This document shows, piece by piece, positions 1 through 11,748 of a stretch of DNA of 64,000 bases; position 1 is the stretch's first letter, and each line of letters begins with the position of its first letter. A program made the translations under genes and the position numbers. The notes beneath the pieces are model-generated. The model was not told where the DNA came from, ran no database searches, and saw only the letters and a program-made list of their open reading frames with translations. Origin of the DNA: Gongronella butleri (Eukaryota > Mucoromycota > Mucoromycetes > Mucorales > Cunninghamellaceae); the NCBI GenBank assembly GCA_025201375.1, contig JAIWZP010000056.1, positions 62,001 to 126,000 of the forward strand. Reading direction: 5' to 3'.

Positions 1-1821
1 GGGAACGTGTGGCCACGTCGTCACAAGGGTGCCTTGGCCATTTCAACCATGATGACGACACATGTCGACACACGCGTCTCTCTTCTTTTTTTTCCCATGA
101 AATCTGACTCGCCGCACTGCCTTTTCTTTTGTTTTTTTTTCTTTTCTCTTTTTTTTTGTACGCCTTGGCTCAGTTGGACGACAATGACGTCGCTTTTTTT
201 CAATCCATTGTCGGTGCACAAGGCACGATACGCGACAGCGGCGGTCTGGAACCATACAACACCGATTGGATGAACAAATTTCGCGGCCAGGCCTCACTGG
301 TACTGATGCCACGCACCACACAGCAGGTCTCGGAGATCCTCCGATACTGCAATGAGCAAAAGTAGTAATAAAATACATCCAATGGCTGGAATGGACTCTT
401 CCCCGCGACAAACACATACTTATAGTGCCCATTCTTTTGTTTTAGACTTGCACTGGTACCGCAGGGAGGCAACACTAGCTTGGTTGGCGGCTCCGTCCCT
501 GTATTTGACGAGGTCATCCTAAACATGAGGCGCATGAATCGCATCCGCTCTTTTGACAGCGTCTCAGGTAAGAAAAATCGAAATTCAAAAAAAGCGGGTC
601 CTGACGCGTGTTTTTCACGTTTTAGGCATTCTGACCAGCGACGCCGGTTGTATCTTGGAAGTCCTCGACAATTGGCTAGCAGAAAAGGGCTACATGATGC
701 CATTGGACCTTGCCGCCAAGGGCAGGTACAGTAACAAAAGAAAAATGAAAAAAAAAAGTCGCAAAACACGTGAAATGCTGATTTTCGTTGTCGCCATACG
801 TAGCTGTCAAATTGGCGGCAACATTGCAACGAACGCGGGTGGCCTGCGGTTGCTGCGTTATGGATCGCTGCACGGCACGGTGCTCGGACTCGAGGTCGTA
901 CTGCCAAATGGCACGGTGCTCAACAATATGTCGACTTTGCGCAAAGATAACACTGGCTTTGATCTAAAGCAGCTATTTATCGGCTCGGAAGGCACCATTG
1001 GGATCATCACGGGCGTGTCCATCCTCACGCCACTGCGGTCAAAAGTAAGTAAAAACGAGAAAAATGACAAAAAATGCGAGCTTCGACGCGACACTGACGC
1101 ATTTTCTGGGCGTGGACGCGCTATCTAGGCGGTCAATGTTGCGCTGTTGGGTCTCAATTCCTTTGACGACGTGCAAGAGGCATTCAAGCACGCACGACTC
1201 GAGCTATCTGAGATTCTCTCTGCATTTGAGTTTTGGGATAGCCATTCCTTCCAGGTATACAAGCGCCATTTTCCTCACAAAGACGTCATGGACAAGGACT
1301 ATCTGTTTTATATCCTGATCGAGACAAGCGGATCCAATAAACGGCATGACGACGAGGTAAAACAAAAAAAAGGGAGGAAATGCGCGTCATCAATTATCAA
1401 TCCTCCATTTTAACACGCCACACACCCTTTTTTTTTTTGCAATAGAAATTGACAGACTACCTAGAGCAAATGATGACCAATGGCATTGCGCAGGATGGTG
1501 TGGTGGCGCAAGACCAAACGCAGATCAAAGATCTGTGGGGCGTGCGCGACGGCCTGACCGAGGCATTGGGCAAGGAGCCCGCCGTGTACAAGTACGACAT
1601 TTCGATCCCTGTGGCCAAGATTTGGGAATGCACGCAGGATATGCGCCACCACTTGCAATTGGGCGGTGTCTTTGGCGACGAAGACTCGCCTGTCATTGAC
1701 GTTGTGGCGTACGGCCACATTGGTGATGGCAATGTTCATCTCAACATTGTCACAAAAGATCTAGACACACGTGTCTCGGACCTCATTGAGCCGTATCTCT
1801 TTGAATGGGTCGGTACGTGGC

Positions 1822-1857
<36 letters not shown>

Positions 1858-2147
1858 TTGACGTGCGCAGTTCTCATTTTTTTTTTTTTTTTGTCATTGC
1901 TCAGCAAAGCACCAAGGCTCCATCAGTGCGGAACACGGGCTTGGGGTGGCCAAGAACGAATTTTTGGGCTACTCCAAGACGCCGGAGATGATCGATTTGA
2001 TGAAGACAATGAAACACATGCTGGATCCCAATGGCATCCTCAATCCGTACAAGGTAAACCCCGCACACAAATCCATCCAAGGGAGACGCGTGACACGGCT
2101 GACACTTTTTTCAAAACGCGTGATCACAGTATTTGCCACAGACCTGA
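1..2147 (+). CDS. D2HGDH: D-2-hydroxyglutarate dehydrogenase, mitochondrial FAD-linked (5' partial)
   Basis: FAD-binding oxidase of the DLD2/D2HGDH family, which oxidises D-2-hydroxyglutarate (or D-lactate) to the 2-oxo acid in mitochondria. Exons read as 174-361, 446-567, 626-725, 804-1044, 1129-1356, 1446-1812, 1905-2053 and 2142-2147; every junction keeps frame. Visible motifs are [12 protein letters not shown] and [10 protein letters not shown] in the FAD domain, [10 protein letters not shown], then [11 protein letters not shown] (metal/substrate histidines) and SAEHGLG in the C-terminal domain. The last exon adds one Thr codon and the stop, giving the family ending NPYKT. The N-terminus with the presequence lies upstream of the window; coding sequence before 174 is probably within the first 60 bases but its donor site is unclear. 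Intron 7 contains an uninterrupted run of 33 A. Confidence 0.93.
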
Positions 2148-3692
2148 TTGTTGTCGTTGTTTTTTTTTTTTCACCAATGGGCTTCTTTGATGCGACGTCA
2201 ACCCATCAAAAAAATAAAAAAAAAAAAAGAGCATCGACATTCGTCAGCAAAGACCACGCGACGTGGGGGCGGCTTGAAAAGATCAAGATCGGCTTTGGCA
2301 GCCTTGTCATCAGCCACGCAAGCGCCAGTCCAAGCCCAACTTTCATTTTTACTCTTGTGTTTCCTGCCTTTTTGCATGAATGGGCCACCGTGTCCGCTTC
2401 AAAGAAAAAAAAAAAAAGGGGGTGGGAACGCTTGCCCGCGGCGCGTGCCACGTCTTGCCAAGTGAACCTTGGAGTTGAAACACTCATAAATGAACTGGAA
2501 CCGCGTGCCTGGAGCCCACTTCTTTTTTTTTTTTGCTCATTTCGGGATGAATTTTTTAGGGGGGAACGGGAGGTCAACAAAGTAAATGCAAAGCATTGCC
2601 AAAACAAAGCAAGCCTCTTTTTTTTCGCTTGGGTCTAAGCCAAAAAAGTCAGGTATAGGGAATTCCTTCTTTTCAAATTAGCCCATCGTGCACTTGACCT
2701 TGTTTGACGCGTCTTGCGCGCTTGTCGCGAGGCAAAAAGCAAAAAGACATGTACCTGCAAATAAGGGTAATAGGCACGCAGCAAGATGAAATGGGTGCGC
2801 ACCGCCTTCCATCCCAGAATCTGCAGAAAAAAAAAAATGAATGGATGGGCAATTTGACCATGATCTAGAACGAGGCCAGTCGCACGCTGATTGGCTGAGT
2901 TGCGATTCGGTGTACGACGTTGAAAAAAAAGGACCTCGTGCACAGAGAGCAAGAAGGGGGAGGGGGGAGCAAGGATGTGTGGTCCCTTGGTATTCTTTGT
3001 TTGGATGAGGAAAAGCCTGGCCCGGCTCAAATGTGTGAACATGATCGTGTACTGGCTGCAATTCTACCCAAAAAAAAATAATAATAGCAATACAAGCCTT
3101 CTTGCCTCCGCCTTTTTATTACTTTGAAACGGTAAATGACGTCGTTTTTTTCCTTCATGCCTATAGCAGTATGCAGATCAATGGACCTTAATTTTTTTGA
3201 CAGCAAATTGGTCGGCCGGTTGGCCCCCGCCTGCAAATGGGTGTCGAGGGATGATCAACGATCAGCCAAAATAGAGGTCGAACGCCCGTTTTCCTGAGTT
3301 TGGATGTCAATGAGCCATTATTGGACAAGCACACTTATTACCCGGATAAAAATAGATTCGCAGCAATGGCAATCAAGGCAAGGTTTGCGTGTTGTGCGCC
3401 CTTGATTTTTTCTCTTTCTTTTTCTTTAGTTTTTTTTTTTTTTTTTCCTCTTCTTCTTCCCTTTTTGTCGCGTCTTGTAGTGTTGTATTGAGTCTTGTTG
3501 TTGCTTGCTCTTCTCCTCCTCTTGCTCAACTCGTCACTCTTTCTCTCTCCTCCACTTTTTTCATTCATTGGATCCGCTCCCTGCACTCGCGCCCATCCAA
3601 TCATTTCGCCTCCCCTTGTCTCTCATTCAGCTCATCCTTGGATACCAATTGCGATACGTCCTCCTATTTTTTTTTCTTCTTGTTTGTGAATC
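2148..3692. other. Intergenic region, chitin synthase upstream region
   Basis: No gene could be supported. The first 500 bases are A/T runs after the dehydrogenase stop. The right end (about 3400-3690) is a long C/T-rich tract leading straight to the chitin synthase ATG, as in many strongly expressed fungal promoters. Several minus-strand ORFs around 2635-3236 are discussed under rejected items. Confidence 0.6.
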
Positions 3693-6600
3693 ATGCCTCC
3701 TCGCTACAATAATGTCGGCGGAGGCGGGGGTGCTCCTCCTCCCCCGCCCTCCTCGGGTCCGCGAGGCTACAATCAATTTGCGGATCCTGCTGGCAACAGC
3801 ACGTCCATTGGCCGACGCCCGACGACACTCGGCCGTGCGCCAACACGACGCATCATCACGGGTGCCAATCGCAATGTGAACAATGCCGGCCAGGATATCC
3901 AGCGCGGTCGCACGCTTATCCGACCCGATCGTTACCAAGAACCCGCGCCCCTGATGACGGGCAAGCCCGAAACCAGCCGCTCCGCGTTTGAGCCCTGGAC
4001 TTTGTTCTCGCGCATCGTCACCTTTTGGGCCCCCGCGCCTCTCCTCAAGGCGTGTGGCCTGTCCGACAAGGGCATGCAGCAAGCTTGGCGCGAAAAGATC
4101 ACCCTTTGTTTTTTGATCGCCTGTCTCGGCGGCTTTGTCGCCTTCATCACCCTCGGTGTGTCCTACGTGCTGTGCCCTGGCGACTCATCCAACAATCAAG
4201 CCAACTTTGCCGATTACAATGACACGCTCAATGCTGGTAAAGGGGAGAAATAGGGAGAAAGCGAGGAATCGAGAGAGACTTGGGCGCTGAATTCTTTTTC
4301 TTTTTCTTTTTTTTTTTTTTTTTGTGACAGCCTCATTGCTGGGCATCCAAGGTTGGGCGTTCAAACTCTCGTCGTCGTACAAGCCGTCAGGCAATGAGAA
4401 TTTCTATACTTTATTGCCGGGCACAGACATTACGAACAATTTCCAGCATGGACAGAATTTGGCAGAGTGCACAAGCGATCAGAACATTGCCCAATTTGCG
4501 GCAGTGAGTCTGAATCCATGCCAGTCCAACCAATTCTGCACACTGGGCTCGCTGGACACAGCAAATCTTCAAAAACTTGGTCTCGTTAATGCATCAAAGT
4601 CCATTGCTTACGACTGGGACACCATGGCCAGCCCCAACATGACGCATTACCTTGTCATCGACGGCCATGTGCTCAATTTCGATCCTTATATTGCGGCTCA
4701 CCCCACGCCCATGGCAAATGATGAATTGGACACCGCCATTCGAACCACGCTCGCTACGACCTTTGCCCAGGGCGGCCGCGACGCGACAAAGATGTTTTAT
4801 CGCTCGTCCCAGCTGCAGGCGTCCATTCCGTGTCTGGTGGCCAAGTATTCGGCGGGCGCCATTGGCAAAGAGACTGTCGGCTGTTTTATGGCACGCATTG
4901 TCCTTTACGCATCATTGCTCGTGGTCTTGGCCCTCGTGCTTGCGCGTTTCTTGATGGCCCTCATTTTCTCCTGGTTCATCTCGCGCCGACTCTCTCAGAC
5001 TCCCTCCGAAACCGGTGACAGTGTCATTTCTGCGCGTGCTGCAGGCGCCAATCGCAACATGTTCCCCAACCAGCAGTCCATGGAAATGGCCGACATCAAG
5101 ACACCGCTTACCGGTGGCGGCATGGATCTCGCCGCCATTGGCAACGATTTGTACACAGTCATGCTCATCACCTGTTATTCGGAGAATGCCGAGGGTATCC
5201 GCGCCACCGTCGAGTCCCTGTCCGCCACCATCTATCCCGACGACCGCAAGCTGCTCTTCCTCATTGCCGACGGCATCATCACAGGCCACGGCGAGACAAT
5301 GTCCACGCCAGACATGTGTTTGCAACTCATCACCTTTGACAACCCTGCCATGGCCAATCCCGAAGCCAAGGCTTACCTCGCTGTCGCCACTGGCTCAAAG
5401 CAATACAACATGGCCAAGGTTTACGCTGGACACTATGGTAAACGAAAATAGGGATGAACTTAAAAAAAAAAAAGGCACGATTTCTCATTTTTTTTCCTCT
5501 TTTTTTTCTTTTTCCTTCTAGTGTGCAAGGGCCACAAGGTGCCAATGATCCTGATTGTCAAGTCTGGCGGCCCCGCCGAACAAGGAAAGCCAAAGCCCGG
5601 CAATCGTGGCAAGCGCGACTCGCAATTGATCTTGATGAACTTTTTCAGCCGCGTCACTTACAATGATCGCATGACACCGCTCGACTATGACCTGTTCCAA
5701 AAGATCAAATACCTCACAGGCGTCACACCCGACATGTACGAATTGGTTCTCATGGTAAGTGTTTAAAAGAAAGAAGGCAAAGAAATGCAAAAAAAAAAAA
5801 AAAAAAAAAAAAAAGGCTCATTTTCTTTGTGCTTCATAGGTGGATGCCGATACAAAGGTGTACGACACGTCTCTGCGCGTGCTTGTCAACTGCATGGTGA
5901 ACGACAACTTGATCATGGGTCTCTGTGGTGAGACCAAGATTGCCAACAAGCGCGATTCGTGGGTCACGGCCATCCAAGTGTACGAATATTTCATCTCGCA
6001 TCATCTTGCCAAGGGCTTCGAGGCTGTGTTTGGTGGTGTGACCTGTTTGCCCGGTTGTTTCTCCATGTATCGACTCAAGGCTCGCAAGGGCGATGGCGAC
6101 TGGATCCCCATCATCACCAAACCTGAGATTGTGCAAGAATACTCGTCCAATACCATTGACACTCTGCATCAAAAGAATTTGCTGTTGCTCGGCGAGGATC
6201 GTTTCCTAACCACACTCATGCTGCGCAATTTCCCCTTCCGCAAGATGGTCTTCACGCCCCACGCCATTTGCAAGACCATTGTCCCCGACGAATTCAAGGT
6301 GTTGCTGTCGCAGCGTCGCCGTTGGATCAATTCCACTATCCACAATCTGTTTGAACTTGTTTTGGTCCGCAACTTGTGCGGCACCTTCTGCTTCTCCATG
6401 CAATTCGTCGTCATGATGGATCTTGTCGGCACACTGTCGCTGCCCGTGGCCATTGTGCTGACCGTCGTCCTGATCATCAACATGGCACAATCGAAAATCA
6501 CCAGCTTTGCCACCGCCATCCCGCTCGTGCTCTTGATCATTGTGCTCTTCTCGCCCGCGTTTTTGATTCTCATCACCACGAAAAAGTGGGTTTACCTGCT

Positions 6601-7171
6601 CTGGATGGTCGTGTACCTGTTTGCCCTGCCCGTCTGGAACTTTGTGCTGCCCGTGTACTCGTACTGGCATTTTGACGACTTTTCGTGGGGTGAAACACGC
6701 AAGGTCGAGGGCGAAACCAAGGGTGACGATCATTCCAAGGCCGAGGGTCAATTCGACCCTAGCAAAGTGCCTCTCAAGCGCTGGGAAGATTATGAGCGCA
6801 AGCGCATTCGTGCTGCTAAGCGTCGCGACCGCAAGGAACGCCAATTACGCGAGATGGGTGGCGCGCACGACCTCATGTCTGGCGGCGACGACGATGGCAT
6901 GTCCGATGTGTCTGGCGGCCCAATGCATTACTTTGACCCCTCCAAGGAAGCGCCTGCCAAGTCTGGCTCTGGCTACTACCCAACGTTCACGCCTCCAGGC
7001 GGTGCACCACCCGGAGGCGCAGGCACGCCCCCTCCCCCTCCTCAGCAACAGCAACAATGGCAACAGCGACCCATGCCTCCAGGTCCTCCCGGCGGCGGCC
7101 CTGGCCAGCGCCCCCCTCCTCCTCATATGGGCGGACCCGGCGGCCAATACGCCGGACCTCCTCGTCGATAG
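3693..7171 (+). CDS. CHS3: Class IV chitin synthase (CHS3-type), 1071 aa
   Basis: Membrane GT2 glycosyltransferase that polymerises UDP-GlcNAc into cell-wall chitin. Four exons: 3693-4236, 4331-5437, 5522-5754, 5840-7171, all in frame. N-terminal ~110 residues are Gly/Pro-rich and cytosolic; a membrane segment follows near residues 130-155; then an extracytosolic loop, a second membrane stretch near residue 390 and the GT2 core. Core motifs: [34 protein letters not shown] and the product-site QRRRW, followed by a cluster of membrane helices. No myosin motor domain is present, separating it from classes V/VII. The C-terminal ~150 residues are charged, then a Pro/Gly/Gln tail (runs of P and Q) not typical of the class. 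Start is the first ATG after the C/T-rich leader. Confidence 0.95.
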
Positions 7172-7599
7172 ATCTTTTTTTTTTCTTGCCTCTTATCATC
7201 CCCATTCCTCCCTCACTCTTTTTTTTCCCTCCCACCCTCTCTTTTCTCTCGTTTTCTCGCCTCCACCCCCCGTGCACGCTGTACTTTTTTTATCATACAT
7301 ATTTTTTCTCCCTCGTTCACTTGCTCATTTCTTTTCCTATCATACCCTATTGGAACCAAAAGAAAGAATGCCAACGTCTTGTGAATTAAAAAAAATCGTC
7401 ATTTTTTCCATGCAATGCGATTGGGTCTTTTTTTTTTTGTATTTTTGTAGCGCGTCGCTTGACAGATGTCCCAGTTGGGCCCAGTCCGAACTCTTGGAAC
7501 ATTGTTTCACTCGACTGTGCTGTGCATCAACAGCGAGCACGAGCCTGTTCTCCTACATAGTGAAGCTCAAAATAGCAGCACATTGCTAAAAATAAGATC

Positions 7600-8560
7600 A
7601 CGTCGTATCGTAAATGTGGAATTATCTCTTAATTCGACGTAAAATGAGATGTGAGAGCGTCATCCAATGCGACGCAGGCACGCTGGCCATCGTGAAAAAA
7701 TAAGAGATGTCACACACACACCGATAAACTACGCCCTTGTCGCGTGCGGCACCAAAATGGAGAAAATTTTACTCTTTTTTTTTTTTTGCTAGGCGCGTCC
7801 TCCGTATCTTGTTCATCGAGTCCTATATTTAAACTATTGTAGGTACAGAATGATGATCACAAAACTCCAACGATGTCAAATTTTCTCGGAGATAGGATGA
7901 CTCAATCCTGGGAAAATGTATTTTGCACGAAATCAGAACCGAAACGAACCCTGATTGTTAACTCGCCGTGATCACAATGCAATCTCTCCAAACAACTAGC
8001 GCTTTCACTGCCTTTGGCCGTTTATTCATTTGAGGTGACTCGCGCGTTGATACATTGGGCCGTTGTCGCGTGCGCTACCAAAGTGCAGAAAATTTACCCC
8101 CTTTGGCTGGGCACGTCCTCCAGATCTTGTTCATCCGGTTCTATCATATGATATATTTGGGCTTGAGGATACTGTAATGAACACAAATCACCAACGATGT
8201 CAAGTTTTCTCAGAGATCGGATCACCCAGTCATGAGAAAATGCATTTTGTGTGAATCAGGGCCAAATCGTGCCCCTGAAGGTTAACTTCGCCGAGAACTC
8301 GATGCGATATCCCCAAACCACAAGCGCTTTTACCGCGTTTGCCCGCTGATTCATTTGAGGTGACTCGCGTGTCGGGGCGTTCAGCCGTTGCTGCGGTACG
8401 AGAAAAAATGCTGCTGATAAGTGTACCCAAGCAATTTACGCCGCCTATCATAAGAAACTGGCGCTTTGTCTCAGAAACTTGCTCATCTTCTGGTCCCAAA
8501 TTTGAACCAGTTGATTTGATAAACCCAATTCTTCAGTGTTGTTTACGGTAGTTCTTTCGC
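7600..8560. repeat. Tandem ~324-bp repeat units (family R1, left part)
   Basis: The same ~324-base unit occurs about three times in a row; for example CGATGTCAA(A/G)TTTTCTC starts at 7871 and again at 8195, and GTCGCGTGCG precedes ACCAAA in successive units near 7737 and 8065. The same unit recurs at 42835-43400 (equivalent landmark at 43115). Units differ by substitutions and small insertions, so they are old. Confidence 0.75.
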
Positions 8561-8899
8561 GAATCGGATCACTCAGTCTTGAGAGATTCACGTTTGCTAG
8601 TACAGTACGCGTTTTTCGTGTTTCGACTTTCGAGATGAAATACAGTAATGTTTTTTTGGATCAGGGGGGCGCAAAAAAGCCACGACGACTTTGATATGAT
8701 ACTGTATGATACTTCGGGGGCGTGTGTGTTCAAAAAAAGCGGGTGGTACTGTAGAGGCCATACAGTATCAATGAGACGGTTGTAGTGATGATACAGTATC
8801 CCCAAAAAAATAGCCGATTTTCACTATCATATGCAATGTTAAACACTGAAAAGCATGAGTGGATGGTCTGGAAAACTGGCTGATTAGGCCATTTCGTGG

Positions 8900-9086
8900 C
8901 GTCTTTTTTCAACATGGAGTTGAAAAAAACCAGAGGTGGGTTGAATCGTTGTACAGATCAATCCAAAATATCGATATTTTCACAAATTTAGCGGTGGGCT
9001 CTCGAAATATTTTGTGGATCGGGATGAAACCGGTACCATTTGAAAGAGACATGTTCGGATGTCATTTCTGGGATGCTTGTTTGGCC
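8900..9086. repeat. Family R1 segment left of the solo LTR
   Basis: Closely resembles 55395-55612: both contain AAACCAGAGGTGGGTTG, then a shared stretch around CAAAATATCGA, GCGGTGGGCTCTC and GTGGATCGGGATGAAAC, ending TTTGGCC. Sequence continuity resumes at 10138 after the inserted LTR. Confidence 0.85.
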
Positions 9087-9451
9087 TGTCAATCTTGACA
9101 TGGATCATTAGAGCATGCAAGGCAGCGGATGATCACAGCCAAGATTCATTTTCGGTCGCACACTGGGCCTGACATCTTGCTTTTCCTAGCACACGCTCCA
9201 TATTAGTGCATAAAGCACAGCATCAGCAGCATGTGCTGCGGCTACGCGTGACGCTCATTACAGTACTGTAGCACTCACATTGCCCCTTAGTTTGCATGAC
9301 GCGCTGGATGCAAAGGGTGCCCAATGCAATGCATTGATTCCCATGATCGGACCCGCCCTTTGCACAGCCCGAGACTCCGGTCAGATCGCCACACAGCTGA
9401 ATGTCTGACCCTGAATCATCCATTCCCCTCTATTTATTAAGCTCGCCTTCC

Positions 9452-10035
9452 TAGGGTTGCTTATCGGTCGATTGAGACGAGATTGACCCCATCTCGTCTC
9501 GATCGAAGAATAATTTGACGTGTCTCGATCGATATGGTTATCGAGACAGCATCTCATCTTTCGAGATTCGAGACTTATCGAGATTCTCATGCACCCATTT
9601 TTCAAGAATTCAAAGATTTTTTGACCTTTTGATGAACATTTTCGATCGAGAAATCGATCGATATTACGATTGAGATCACGATTGATCGATATTTCGAGAC
9701 TTTTTCGAGAAGTAAGCTATTTCCAAGCAAAAAGTTCAGCCCAAAAATCAAAAAAGTGTTCGAAAATCCAATCCAAAGTTAGGATTTGAACCCCACATCA
9801 CCAGAGAGGCGTGCAAAGACAGAACCATTACGCCACAAGGCTCGATTTGAGAATTAATTATCGTGTCCAGGTGGCACACAAACACTAAAACTTAATTTTT
9901 ATCGAGATTTCGATCGAGATTCGAGATTCAAATTTATTTTTTAGCGAGATGATCGAGATTGGAGTCGTCTCATCTCGCTCAATAAGCCGATCGAGATTTC
10001 GAGATCTTGATCGAGATTCTCAATAAGCAACCCTA
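9452..10035. mobile_element. hAT-like MITE nested in the solo LTR
   Basis: 584-bp element with perfect 13-bp terminal inverted repeats TAGGGTTGCTTAT / ATAAGCAACCCTA. It is flanked by a perfect 8-bp direct repeat CGCCTTCC at 9444-9451 and 10036-10043; 8-bp target duplications and TAGGG-type ends are characteristic of the hAT superfamily. The interior is rich in TCGAGAT/ATCTCGA words in both orientations near the two ends and has no ORF for a transposase, so it is non-autonomous. It contains a tRNA-like block (separate entry). Confidence 0.85.
9788..9852 (-). repeat. tRNA-derived block with A and B boxes inside the MITE
   Basis: On the minus strand TGGCGTAATGGTT resembles a pol III A box and GGTTCAAATCC a B box, about 40 bases apart as in a tRNA. 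The T-stem and acceptor stem do not pair well, so it is a decayed tRNA or SINE head rather than a working tRNA gene. Confidence 0.55.
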
Positions 10036-10137
10036 CGCCTTCCCTTAGTCTCTCTTTCTCTTCCCTCTCATCTTTCTTTTCCCCATTAAAGCCGTACTTT
10101 TAGTCCCGTCTTTTCTGTCTTGTTCTCTAGATTCACA

Positions 10138-11330
10138 TGGCCGATGCGTGATCTTTATACTGTAGTATGCTTGTGAAAGTCGTTCAAACATTACAAAAAA
10201 TTTCAACTTCGATGTTCTCGGCAACGGATTAGACAACACAGGGCGCTTTTACAGTAATGTGTCGAAAGCATCTCTTGCATCTCTATTGAATAAGACCAGT
10301 TTCATCGATGGATGGCTAAAACTCGAAGAGAAAATTCACTTTTCCATCAAAATCTTCGATTGCGATTTGCTCGACAACGGGTCTAATAAACATGTGGTTT
10401 TTATTCCAGTTTTACTAACAAACAGGAAGCAAAGCATCTAATGGGATAACTTGCAGTGCGCTGGCGCTAGTAGCTTGGATTTTATCATACTGTAACTTTT
10501 TGGATCGGTCATTTCTGCAGGCTGCAGCCCAATCATCAGCGCACAAAAATGTGCAAAAAAAAATAAAAAAATAAAAATTCTATGCAATCCACGCACCTTA
10601 ATTTGGAAGTGTCAAACCTTAAATTTTTGCAAAAAAAAAACTTGACCAAAGTAGGCACTTTTTCTCAGTCGATCGCCGTTCATGCGTCACTCTTTGGGCT
10701 TTTTTCATACAGTATGTTGTTGTTGGGGCGACCTGTCATTTTGTCGGCCAACAGTAAATCGTCGGAATTACCTGTTTGGGATGCATTGATCACCCGGAGT
10801 TCGAAAAAACCCAAATTTGGCATTTTCTGAGATTGAAATGTGTGACCCCTGAGTGACCCCTGAATTTTTCAAAAGTGGTCGTAGCGCCTTGGGGGTTTAA
10901 GCTTTTTTATTGCAAATTTTGCGCTTAATTCGATGTAGTCATTTTTGAGTGGGATCAACCATGCAGGTGGCCAGATGAATGCAAAATAGATAAAAAATAG
11001 GACGTTTTTGGTATTTTCGAGTCGAAAAAAAATCGGGCGGGTCTGTCTTGTGCACTGAGTCGTAGTTTAAGTCGTGACGCATTTTTCATTGGCGGGCAAA
11101 CAGGCTGTAAATTTTTTTCTGGAGGCACAGGTGGCCGGCAAATTGTGAAAAGCACGCTCTTTGCTTGGTATTCAAAAGGTAAATGTGTACGACTTTTTGG
11201 GCAGTTTAACGCGATGCTTCAGGCATTGAAATGATACTGTAGCACTCGTCGTCAGTGTCTGGCTGAGCACTGGAAATCTGGAATTGAAAAATGGACGGAT
11301 CAAACGCTTTTACTGTACCGTACTGTACGT
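10138..11330. repeat. Family R1 segment right of the solo LTR
   Basis: Aligns along its length with 55608-56930, e.g. AACTTCGATGTTCTCGGCAA, CAGTTTCATCGATGGATG, TGCGATTTGCTCGACAACGG and TGACCCCTGAGTGACCCCTG. Differences between the two copies are concentrated in TACAGTA/TACTGTA-type insertions, present sometimes in this copy and sometimes in the other. Confidence 0.85.
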
Positions 11331-11748
11331 ACGGCGGCAACCGTCCATGGTACAGTATGGTTCACAGGATTTTTACGTAGTGCTGAAGAAGAAGATCATT
11401 GCCGTCATGATGATACATCAAGTGATAAAAGGGCAGGGAACGATGCAGCGCCTCACTCGACAGACAGGCTTATCAAATGATATGATACAGTATGATATGA
11501 TGCTGGCACGGCCAGGCGTCGCGCAATATGATAAAAAGCAAAAAGCATCAAATTGGCTTTTTCTGATTTTTTTTCAAATTATGGACGCTGGGTGTCAAAG
11601 TCGGCGAAGAAATTGACATGCAGTAAAGGGTGTGCTTTACTGTATCATATCCAACGCACTGGCGAGCACAAGGGTCGTGTCAACTGTCAAGAGAATGGTA
11701 CAACAAATGGTACATGGTTGATTTTTAATAATGATGTATGATTCTAAT

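Larger units (their letters stand above)
9087..10137. mobile_element. Solo LTR interrupted by a MITE
   Basis: Begins TGTCAATCTTGACA and ends GATTCACA, i.e. TG...CA ends as in LTRs, flanked by a 5-bp direct repeat TGGCC at 9082-9086 and 10138-10142. The paralogous repeat copy at 55608-55612 carries a single TGGCC and no insertion, so it is the empty site. Removing the nested MITE and its duplicated target leaves about 459 bp, a normal LTR length. No internal retroelement coding region or second LTR is seen, so this is a solo LTR. It has a TATA-like CTATTTATTAAG near 9430. Confidence 0.8.
7172..11748. other. Repeat island between convergent genes
   Basis: 4.6 kb without a supportable gene. 7172-7590 is 3' flank of the chitin synthase. 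From about 7600 the DNA is a mosaic of a diverged repeat also found at 42830-43943 and 55390-56930, plus nested mobile elements and many TACAGTA/TACTGTA and TATCATA/TATGATA motifs. ORFs here are short and carry no recognisable domain. Confidence 0.8.

Noticed and set aside
2635..3236. Overlapping minus-strand ORFs (up to 135 codons) with possible splice sites
   Set aside because: Several frames can be joined in different ways, none gives a recognisable domain, and the frames run through homopolymers.
9788..9852. Functional tRNA gene
   Set aside because: A and B boxes are present but the acceptor and T stems do not pair; it sits inside a MITE.
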